Below, piece by piece: positions 57,972-64,000 of a stretch of 64,000 nt of DNA; the stretch's first letter is position 1; the number at the start of each line of letters is the position of its first letter. The position numbers and the translations under genes are program-made. Source of the stretch: Maribacter sp. MJ134. Lineage in GTDB: Bacteria > Bacteroidota > Bacteroidia > Flavobacteriales > Flavobacteriaceae. The stretch spans positions 1,054,001-1,118,000 of the forward strand of contig NZ_CP034570.1 in NCBI RefSeq assembly GCF_003970695.1, given 5' to 3'. Under the pieces are notes generated by a model. That model saw only the letters and a program-made list of their open reading frames with translations, did no database searches and was not told the origin of the DNA.

Positions 57972-59288
57972 ATGAGACAGATTTTATCAATATTTGTTCT
58001 AACAATGATTTTAATCTCTTGTAATAATACGGATAAAAAAGCAAAAGAGTATACACAACATCAAACTGAAAAACTGAATGAAAAAGTAGATGGATACTTT
58101 TCGGCACTTCATACAATAGGGAAATTTAATGGAGTTGTATTTGCTTCAAAAAATGACACCTTGATTATTAATAAGGTATATAATTTAAATCAAGACAAAA
58201 AGAGCACAACTTACGTAACAACTGAAAGTCAATTTGATATTCATTCTGTTTCCAAGTTAATGGCCCATTACTTAATTGAAAAATTTGAGATCGAGGGAAA
58301 AATCAAAAAAAGTGAATCAATTAAAAAGTTCATTCCAGACTTTCCTGATGGCGACAAAATAACCATAGAAATGTTGCTCAACCACACATCTGGACTTCCA
58401 AGAAATTTAGAAGGTGTTGAAGAAGATAACATTAACTTATCATCAGAACAAATAGTTGAGTACGCCAAAAAGCAAAAGCTACTTTTCGAACCCGGAACAG
58501 AGCAACAATATTCTAACGTTGCTTATGAACTTGTTTATTTTGTGATTCAAGAAGTTTCTAACCAATCCTTTGCCCAGTGCTTGGCAGACAATGTTTTCCA
58601 ACCTTTGGAAATGAAAAACTCAGGAGCGCATTTCTACCTTAAAGAGGATAACTTAAAAAAATTAGCAAAAAACCACGAAAAAGATGATGGTAAAATTATG
58701 CAGGTGGATAATGTTTTACCGGATGAACTGAAAACTGCGAGAATATTTTCAACTGCCTCAGACTTAAACAAATTTTTAAACCATGTTAAAAATGAGCCAT
58801 TTGCCTCGCTGTTACAAAACGAATCAAATGTCATTGAGAAAAGTGGGGGTTCTGACGGAATTAGGGTTGAGATATATACAAATCTTGAATACAATTACAA
58901 TTTCATCTTTTTAGCGAATTATGAAGAAGTTCCTTTTCAAAAAACAGTGGAGGATTTTGCCAAAATATTGGAAAACAAACCTTATGATGTTCCGAAGGAG
59001 TTGAATAGAAAATCCATCAAATTATCCGCAGAAATTTTAAACGGATATGAAGGAACATATTCGTTTGCAGATATGGGTAATTTGGAATTGACCTTTAAAG
59101 TAGAGCATGAAAATTTGGTAGTGTATCAAGACGGAGAACAGATAGCGACCTTAAAAGCTGAATCAGAAAACACTTTCTTTGATGACCCTAAAGAACCTGA
59201 ATCGTTTGAGTTTGTTGAGAATGAAAACGATAGTTTCAACGTTCAAATGGGTTGGAAAGGAGTTAAATTGAAAGGAATTAAGAAATAA
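57972..59288 (+). CDS. Beta-lactamase-fold serine hydrolase lipoprotein 1
   Basis: A lipoprotein signal ends in LISC (Cys17). The catalytic domain runs from about 45 to 320: SxxK motif in SVSKL, YSN in QYSNVAYE, and KSGGSDG as the third motif. A C-terminal lipocalin-like domain of about 85 residues (ILNGYEGTYSFADMGNLEL) follows, as in other Bacteroidota members. It is anchored in the periplasm. The second hydrolase at 60290 is only distantly similar. The substrate is unknown, possibly D-amino-acid peptides or esters. Confidence 0.9.
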   Translation: MRQILSIFVLTMILISCNNTDKKAKEYTQHQTEKLNEKVDGYFSALHTIGKFNGVVFASKNDTLIINKVYNLNQDKKSTTYVTTESQFDIHSVSKLMAHYLIEKFEIEGKIKKSESIKKFIPDFPDGDKITIEMLLNHTSGLPRNLEGVEEDNINLSSEQIVEYAKKQKLLFEPGTEQQYSNVAYELVYFVIQEVSNQSFAQCLADNVFQPLEMKNSGAHFYLKEDNLKKLAKNHEKDDGKIMQVDNVLPDELKTARIFSTASDLNKFLNHVKNEPFASLLQNESNVIEKSGGSDGIRVEIYTNLEYNYNFIFLANYEEVPFQKTVEDFAKILENKPYDVPKELNRKSIKLSAEILNGYEGTYSFADMGNLELTFKVEHENLVVYQDGEQIATLKAESENTFFDDPKEPESFEFVENENDSFNVQMGWKGVKLKGIKK

Positions 59289-59296
59289 CACATTAC

Positions 59297-59345
59297 GATT
59301 ACATGACGGCTATCTCGTCTAAGGGCCGCCAAGACGCATGTAATC
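59297..59345. repeat. Large perfect-ended inverted repeat after the hydrolase gene
   Basis: GATTACATG (59297-59305) pairs with CATGTAATC (59337-59345). Inside it CGTCT pairs with AGACG. The whole can form a cruciform with a loop rich in GGGCCGCC. It starts 9 bases after the stop and has no T run, so it resembles the hairpin spacers of the first island more than a terminator. Confidence 0.8.
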
Positions 59346-59447
59346 ACAGATAATTGAAACCTAATCTGAGCTTGCTACAATGGTAGCACACGACATATGT
59401 GCGCGTAGGCATTCATTGTGCTTATTCAAACTGAAAAAAAACTGATA

Positions 59448-59699
59448 ATGAATAAAACAAAACTCACCTTAATTTTTTTGCTACTATTTTCCCTAGAATG
59501 CTTTAGTCAACAAACTGGAGTCTCTGGACTTAAACAAACCGTTGTCAGAAACGGAATTGGTATAGGAAGTGTAATTGCCGTAGTCGTTTCTTGGGATAGA
59601 AATAAATCAATTCTTTACGCATTAGTACACGGAATTTTAGGTTGGCTTTATGTTGTCTATTTTGTAATAGTACGTGAAAGCGAAGAAAAGAATACATGA
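59448..59699 (+). CDS. Small exported/membrane protein (83 aa)
   Basis: I choose ATG 59448, which gives a clean signal peptide (KLTLIFLLLFSLECFSQQ). The mature part has a Gly/Val-rich hydrophobic stretch (NGIGIGSVIAVVVSW) and then ILYALVHGILGWLYVVYFVI, so it has one or two TM segments. WDRNKS separates them. I have seen similar small membrane proteins in Bacteroidota but know no function. Confidence 0.65.
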   Translation: MNKTKLTLIFLLLFSLECFSQQTGVSGLKQTVVRNGIGIGSVIAVVVSWDRNKSILYALVHGILGWLYVVYFVIVRESEEKNT

Positions 59700-59942
59700 G
59701 AATTGATTTCTGAATTTAGCAATTTCGGAATTGTCCTTTCTATTGGAATTGAAAATGTTGCGGAATAAAACGTTGATTTAATATATTCAAACGAACAAAA
59801 GCACAAAAAGAATTTAGCGTAATATTCATAAAATGAGAAGACAAGGAAATGGCAATAGCGTATAAAAACAATTGTTATTTTAAGCTTAAACGAAATTAGT
59901 TGCGCGTTCGCTAGGTCCGATTTTCCCTTTGAATTCCTCCCA
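59700..59942. other. Intergenic DNA without a gene
   Basis: These bases are AT-rich with no open frame worth reporting. GTTGCGCGTTCGCTAGG near 59903 resembles the GCGTTG end of spacers B and C and may be a remnant of another spacer. Confidence 0.4.
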
Positions 59943-60075
59943 AGCAGGCACGCAAATATTCCTATACAGAGCCGATAACTAAACTTCACCCCTATCCTAA
60001 AGTAATATCCCTGGCATTATTTAAGTCTTCAAAACCCTGTAGATAATGGTATCCGTCACCTTCTGCATTACCATG
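59943..60075 (-). pseudogene. Diverged 3'-end remnant of an alpha/beta hydrolase gene
   Basis: Compared without gaps, 59951-60070 is identical to 61631-61750 at about 92 of 120 positions. This covers the last 25 codons and the downstream flank of the alpha/beta hydrolase gene at 61672-62469, in the same orientation and at an offset of exactly 1680 bases. The - strand still reads GDGYHYLQGFEDLNNA before a TAG at the matching place, where the intact gene has GGGHNYLQDFDVFKKA. The rest of the gene is missing. Confidence 0.8.
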
Positions 60076-60100
60076 TTCTTTTAAAGCAACCGTCTTTTAC

Positions 60101-60236
60101 TGTTCAGAACTTTCTAATAATCTACAGAAAGAACACTTGAATTAATTTTTAGAATAGCGATCTTCGTTAAGAACCGATAAATGGAATTTGTACTGTGCTT
60201 ATTGAAGTACTGAAATACCGCTTATCTAACGGTTGT
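60101..60236. repeat. Cassette-type spacer, copy D
   Basis: The element begins with TGTTCAGAACTTTCTAATAA, has TCTTCG at 60161 and TGAAGT at 60203 (offset 42), and ends with TCTAACGGTTG, 54 bases before the next ATG. It is most like copy B. Confidence 0.75.
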
Positions 60237-60289
60237 ACGAAAGCATAAGAAAATCCATAGGACAAAAAATCATTTTTAAACAAATAATA

Positions 60290-61537
60290 ATGAACAAATT
60301 ACTGCTATCTCTTTCAGCAATTTTATTAATCTTATCTTGTAAAGAAGAGCCAAATTCTACCAAGAAAATTGCGAATAATGTCTATATAAAGGACAGTTTA
60401 ACAGTAGAAATCAAAAATTTAAATAAAAACTATTTTAATGGATTGGGAGTCGCAATAGTTGATTCTTCAGGCTTTTTATACAAAGAAGGATTAGGATTTG
60501 CAGATGTAGAATCTAAAAAACCTTATACCGAGAACACACTACAACCTATTGCTTCTGTTTCAAAGACCTTTATTGGCTTAGCCCTAATGAAAGCCCAAGA
60601 AAAAGGGTTTTTAAATTTGGATGACCCTGTAAACAAATACCTGCCTTTTGAGGTTAGAAATCCAAATTTTCCAGATGCTGACATCACCATAAAACAATTA
60701 GCAACACATACGTCATCGATAAAAGATACGGATAACTATATGGGTAAATCCTATGTGCTAAAAGATGTAGTAGATAGCACATTAGCACAACCTGAAAATA
60801 TTCCTCAAAGTTTCAATCCAAAACACACTAACATTGATTTAGCTGAATTTCTAGAAAACTACTTATCTAAAGATGGAAAATGGTATAATACTAACGCTTT
60901 TACGGCAAGCAAGCCAAATCAATTTTTTGAATATACAAATGTTGGCGCATCACTAGGTGCATATATTATTGAAATCGTGTCAAATAAATCATACGCAGAT
61001 TTCACGACTGAACATATTTTGAAACCATTGGGAATGAATGATTCAGGTTGGAGCTATAACACTGTTAATTTTGAAAATGTCTCCACTTTATATTCTGACA
61101 GAGAAACTAAACTATCCTTTTATTCATTGATAACATATCCAGATGGTGGGTTTATTACGAACATTAATGATTTAGGAAAATACTTGACGGAATTGCTTAA
61201 AGGCTATTCGGGGAACGGTACGATCCTTACTCAGGAAAGTTATAAGCAACTTTTTAAAATACAATTGACAGAGGAAAATTTCAAAGAAAAAAGAGACGAA
61301 AAAAATCCCTATGATGACGAATATAACTCAGGTATTTTTATGGGTTTTTCATCATTTAATAATATAGGTCATACGGGTGGTGATCCTGGCGTTTCGTCTT
61401 TAATGTTCTTTAATCAAAAAACAAAGATAGGACGCATTCTATTCGTAAATACCAACATTCAAAATCAAGAAGGACTTAATGCTTTTTTTGGAATCATGAA
61501 CAAATTAGATGACTATTCGAGTAGATTAACAGAATAG
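60290..61537 (+). CDS. Beta-lactamase-fold serine hydrolase lipoprotein 2
   Basis: ATG 60290 gives a lipoprotein signal that ends in LILSC; the frame upstream to 60233 runs into the spacer and is rejected. The motifs are SVSKT (SxxK), YTN in EYTNVGASLG and HTGG as the third motif, so all catalytic elements of the class C type are present. There is no C-terminal lipocalin domain. The gene sits between spacer D and a spacer left end, inside the 1680-bp unit that lies between the two copies of the alpha/beta hydrolase 3' end. Confidence 0.9.
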   Translation: MNKLLLSLSAILLILSCKEEPNSTKKIANNVYIKDSLTVEIKNLNKNYFNGLGVAIVDSSGFLYKEGLGFADVESKKPYTENTLQPIASVSKTFIGLALMKAQEKGFLNLDDPVNKYLPFEVRNPNFPDADITIKQLATHTSSIKDTDNYMGKSYVLKDVVDSTLAQPENIPQSFNPKHTNIDLAEFLENYLSKDGKWYNTNAFTASKPNQFFEYTNVGASLGAYIIEIVSNKSYADFTTEHILKPLGMNDSGWSYNTVNFENVSTLYSDRETKLSFYSLITYPDGGFITNINDLGKYLTELLKGYSGNGTILTQESYKQLFKIQLTEENFKEKRDEKNPYDDEYNSGIFMGFSSFNNIGHTGGDPGVSSLMFFNQKTKIGRILFVNTNIQNQEGLNAFFGIMNKLDDYSSRLTE

Positions 61538-61546
61538 AGTCTCCGT

Positions 61547-61576
61547 ACCACACGATGTAAAATTATTGTGGTTTAA
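61547..61576. repeat. Left part of cassette spacer (after serine hydrolase 2)
   Basis: ACCACACGATGTAAAA followed by TGGTTTAA starts 10 bases after the stop and matches the element at 57007. No right end of type A-D follows; the DNA runs into the flank of the alpha/beta hydrolase gene. Confidence 0.6.
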
Positions 61577-61671
61577 CCGCTAGTATAAAAGTGTTTACCA
61601 TAACAAACCGAAAGTAAGTGACTAGAAGCCTGCAACTATTCCTATACAAAACCGATAACTAAACCCCACCC

Positions 61672-62469
61672 CTATTTTAAAGCGGTATCCATAGCCTTCT
61701 TAAAAACATCAAAATCCTGTAGGTAATTGTGTCCGCCACCCTCTACCGTATAAAAGGTTCCTTGACCATCAGGTACTTGTGTAAATAAGTCCTGTGCCTG
61801 TTCAAAGGGAATAATACGGTCCGCCGTGCCATGAATAATGGTTATGGGGCATTTTACGCGCTGCACGTATTCATTGGAAGGAAAGCGGTAGTTAGACAAT
61901 AGGTCAATAGGAAATATAGGAAAACGGTGTTTCCCAAGTGCCACCGCACTATAAAAGGGTGATTCTAAAATTAGCTTACAAGGATTATTTTCTGCAGCTA
62001 ACCCAGAAGCTACGCCTGTCCCAAAAGAACGCCCGTATACTACGATCGTACTTTCATCGTAGCGCTGTTTGGTATAGTCGTAAAAAAGTTGCGCATCACT
62101 TTTAATGGCAGCTTCGCTAAGTTCTCCCGTACTTTTCCCGTAGGTTCTATAATCCACGAAAATGGCATCGTAATCGTAACGGGTCACTAAATTAGCTACG
62201 TGAATGAGATGCGAGATATTTCCCGAGTTCCCATGAAAATAAAGCACTACCCCTTTTTGCGAATTGTTCTGGATGTGTACGGCATTCAAACGAGCGCCAT
62301 CTGGAGCGGCTAGCCAGAATTCCTCGTAAGGTTGGCAAAAATCATACACATGATTTGCCGGCATTTTGGACGGGATAAAGATGAGTTTTTCCTGAAAGGC
62401 ATAGGTGACACCGAGCAGCAATACATATAATACCGCTAGTACGATACCAATTTTTTTAAGTCTACGCAT
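61672..62469 (-). CDS. Membrane-anchored alpha/beta hydrolase 1
   Basis: An N-terminal hydrophobic anchor (IVLAVLYVLLLGVTYAF) is followed by an alpha/beta hydrolase of the Bem46/FrsA-like type: oxyanion region YFHGNSGN, nucleophile S in YGRSFGTG, acid D in HGTADRIIP and H in GGGHNYL. It may be a lipase, esterase or peptidase-like enzyme on the periplasmic side. It overlaps the upstream paralogue by 8 bases and has a broken copy of its 3' end at 59943. Confidence 0.9.
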   Translation of the reverse strand: MRRLKKIGIVLAVLYVLLLGVTYAFQEKLIFIPSKMPANHVYDFCQPYEEFWLAAPDGARLNAVHIQNNSQKGVVLYFHGNSGNISHLIHVANLVTRYDYDAIFVDYRTYGKSTGELSEAAIKSDAQLFYDYTKQRYDESTIVVYGRSFGTGVASGLAAENNPCKLILESPFYSAVALGKHRFPIFPIDLLSNYRFPSNEYVQRVKCPITIIHGTADRIIPFEQAQDLFTQVPDGQGTFYTVEGGGHNYLQDFDVFKKAMDTALK

Positions 62470-63340
62470 TCGTTTTTCTTGAGGAGTGCTTTACGTTAAT
62501 ACTGGAGCCTTCCAAATTTACAGGTTTTGGACGGGACGTTATGATGTCCGCCAACATTTTATGGTAAGCCTCAAAAGTATTCAGGTTCTTATGTCCGCCA
62601 CCGATAACAGAATGTAAGGTGGTAGATTTAGGTTGTATTTTGGAAAGTTTTACGCTGGTCTTATAGGGAATAAGTCTATCATCCGTACCATGGATGATAT
62701 GTATGGGACACTTTACGTATTTCAACCATTTATAGGTGGGCATGGGAAATTTAATAAGCAAGGACAAGGGCATAAAGGGCACGTATTTCTTGGCCACCTT
62801 ACTTAAGCTGTAGTAAGGCGCGTCCAAGATAAGCATGCGCGGGTTGTTCATGGAAGCCAATTTGGTGGCAAACCCGGAACCTAGGGAACGGCCGTAAAGA
62901 ATGATATATTTCTCCGCTACGTTATCCTTTATTTTATTGTAGACCACCTGTAGATCTCGCTTAATGGCTTTTTGGGTTCTTCTGCCGGTGCTTTTGCCAA
63001 AACCACGGTAATCTACCATAATAACATCATAGCCGTGACGCATAAAATCCACGGCGAACTTACCCCAGCCTTTGATGCTTTTGGAGTTCCCCTTGAGGTA
63101 AAAAACCACCCCTTTGGGGTTTGGCGTCTTAAAACGGAGTCCGTTTATGATGGCACCGTCCCTGGTTTCTATATTATACTCCTCAATTTCCTGGTTTTCA
63201 TAGTAAAACTGAAAGTCCTTTACCAGCTTCTCCGGTTTAAACATTAAAAAATCCTGTAAAAAATATACGAGGATATTGATCACAAGATAAACGATTACAA
63301 CAATCGTTAAAACATATTTCCAATCTACGGCGTTGAACAT
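62462..63340 (-). CDS. Membrane-anchored alpha/beta hydrolase 2
   Basis: It has the same layout as the downstream paralogue: an N-terminal anchor (TIVVIVYLVINILVYFLQ), nucleophile S in YGRSLGSG, D in HGTDDRLIP and H in GGGHKNL. The oxyanion segment reads YLKGNSKS instead of FHGNSG, so the loop has changed and activity may differ. A basic C-terminal tail extends past the fold. The two genes form an operon that arose by duplication. Confidence 0.9.
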   Translation of the reverse strand: MFNAVDWKYVLTIVVIVYLVINILVYFLQDFLMFKPEKLVKDFQFYYENQEIEEYNIETRDGAIINGLRFKTPNPKGVVFYLKGNSKSIKGWGKFAVDFMRHGYDVIMVDYRGFGKSTGRRTQKAIKRDLQVVYNKIKDNVAEKYIILYGRSLGSGFATKLASMNNPRMLILDAPYYSLSKVAKKYVPFMPLSLLIKFPMPTYKWLKYVKCPIHIIHGTDDRLIPYKTSVKLSKIQPKSTTLHSVIGGGHKNLNTFEAYHKMLADIITSRPKPVNLEGSSINVKHSSRKTNA

Positions 63341-63382
63341 ACCTTCTCAATGTACGAAATATGTTTCATTCTTTTCAAAACG

Positions 63383-63408
63383 AAAAAAGACCCCGAAGGG
63401 TCTTTCTT
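63383..63408 (-). terminator. Terminator between the exported-protein gene and the hydrolase pair
   Basis: AAAGACCC and GGGTCTTT form an 8-bp stem with a CGAA tetraloop. On the - strand the stem is followed by a run of T, so it ends the transcript of the gene at 63428. Confidence 0.9.
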
Positions 63409-63427
63409 ATCTTATATGTAGGTCCTA

Positions 63428-63970
63428 TTATTTGGAATCTGACATGTTCATGCTTTGTTTAGTGTATTCTTCCACCAAGAATTCAATCTCTTTTCCGTTA
63501 TTATCCGTGAAAATATAGGTCTGTTTGTTCGCAAAGTCATTTTTGGATTTCAAACTCATATTTTCAACGATTTTTAGGTTTTCTCCCTCGTCAATGGCCA
63601 CGGCTAGCTCATTTTTATTCGATATCAGCACAAAATCCTCTGGCATGTCCGAATTATAGGTAAATACGATTTTCTCGTCAAAAGCATCGTCCGCGTCATT
63701 ATCGATTTTTACCGTTTTGGTGATTTTAGCAACGCTATCCATTACTCTGGATTGGTCAATTTTTGTACTGTCCTCTTCGTTCAACTGTACTGCGGTGTTT
63801 CGCATGGTGCTTATCTCCACGGTACGTTTTACCATTTCGTTACCCGTGTTTACCGTATATGTTTTGGACTGGGTGGTTTCTAAGGCCTCGGTAGGATTAT
63901 CTTGGGCAATAGCCACTCCGGTCGTCATCATTAAACTTGCAATTAAAATATTTATTTTTCTAGTATTCAT
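63428..63970 (-). CDS. Uncharacterised exported protein (180 aa)
   Basis: A signal peptide (INILIASLMMTTGVAIAQ, cleavage after AQ) precedes an acidic mature protein of about 157 residues. It is rich in Thr, Asp, Glu and Val with beta-strand patterns (TYTVNTGNEMVKRTVEIS, KIVFTYNS, QTYIFTDNNGKEIEFLV). It has no Cys and no motif that I know. It may be a periplasmic beta-sandwich protein. The gene has its own terminator. Confidence 0.7.
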   Translation of the reverse strand: MNTRKINILIASLMMTTGVAIAQDNPTEALETTQSKTYTVNTGNEMVKRTVEISTMRNTAVQLNEEDSTKIDQSRVMDSVAKITKTVKIDNDADDAFDEKIVFTYNSDMPEDFVLISNKNELAVAIDEGENLKIVENMSLKSKNDFANKQTYIFTDNNGKEIEFLVEEYTKQSMNMSDSK

Positions 63971-64000
63971 TTGTAATGTATTGTTTTTAGAGTTATTAAT

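Noticed and set aside
1-64000. tRNA or rRNA genes, insertion sequences and integrase genes
   Set aside because: I looked for cloverleaf ends (CCA-type acceptor stems), rRNA core words, transposase DDE-type proteins and tyrosine recombinase proteins and saw none; a covariance-model scan would be decisive for tRNAs.

Overview
The window looks like chromosome of a marine-type member of the Flavobacteriaceae (Bacteroidota). The evidence is a type IX secretion (type B) C-terminal domain on a 1163-residue surface protein, a short RpoD of Bacteroidota type, many lipoproteins whose lipobox Cys follows a short leader, A-rich start regions instead of Shine-Dalgarno sites, flavobacterial TANNTTTG-like -7 elements, menaquinone synthesis (menB), and several protein families (DUF6155, DUF2452, YaiO, DUF2461) that are common in this group. 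The species cannot be named from sequence alone.

Layout. 1-5.5 kb: the 3' part of a di-heme cytochrome c, a tandem set of three 37-codon microprotein genes, a lipoprotein, a GntR regulator with a palindromic site at its own start, and an ECF sigma factor with a membrane partner. 5.5-13.4 kb: an XdhC-MocA-amidohydrolase operon, a VWA lipoprotein, an OmpA-like lipoprotein, and a tightly overlapping operon of three peptidoglycan-active exported proteins (3D-domain protein, amidase, M14 peptidase). 13.5-18.6 kb: DUF2452, pirin, a serine hydrolase, REP-like repeats, menB and a 5'-truncated mannitol dehydrogenase pseudogene.

18.6-22.8 kb is an AT-rich accessory island. It holds a coupled pair (NA37/NdpA-like protein plus RelA/SpoT-type nucleotide pyrophosphokinase), a PD-(D/E)XK-like protein, a 55-residue membrane protein and a secreted protein. 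Most of these genes are followed within a few bases by palindromic, partly repeated spacers. 22.8-38.1 kb returns to ordinary content: a YkgJ protein, the T9SS protein, a zinc-ribbon/membrane operon, LysE, a lipidated ASCH protein, an M24 peptidase, 187-bp-period repeats, a glycosyltransferase, a helicase, GhrA, DUF6155 and rpoD. 38.1-48.2 kb is a leftward operon (hybrid kinase, receiver, HEAT protein, GT2, LtaS-like phosphatase-superfamily protein, YaiO barrel) that looks like a regulated exopolysaccharide synthesis and export system. Two paralogous 32/33-residue microproteins lie downstream of it.

48.3-54.2 kb is housekeeping: M19 dipeptidase, thioesterase, DUF72, DUF2461, and cysE-cysM behind a structured leader. 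54.2-61.6 kb is a second accessory region of unrelated single genes (lipoprotein, YdeI/OmdA-like, AraC, VOC, GNAT, two beta-lactamase-fold hydrolases, a small membrane protein). Four homologous 136-bp spacers separate them, each with an inverted hexamer pair at a constant 42-base offset. The last cassette lies between the 3' end of an alpha/beta hydrolase gene and a diverged copy of that same 3' end. The window closes with two paralogous alpha/beta hydrolases and an exported protein.

The strongest candidates for undescribed biology are the two microprotein families, the NA37-RelA/SpoT pair, and the cassette-like spacer families.
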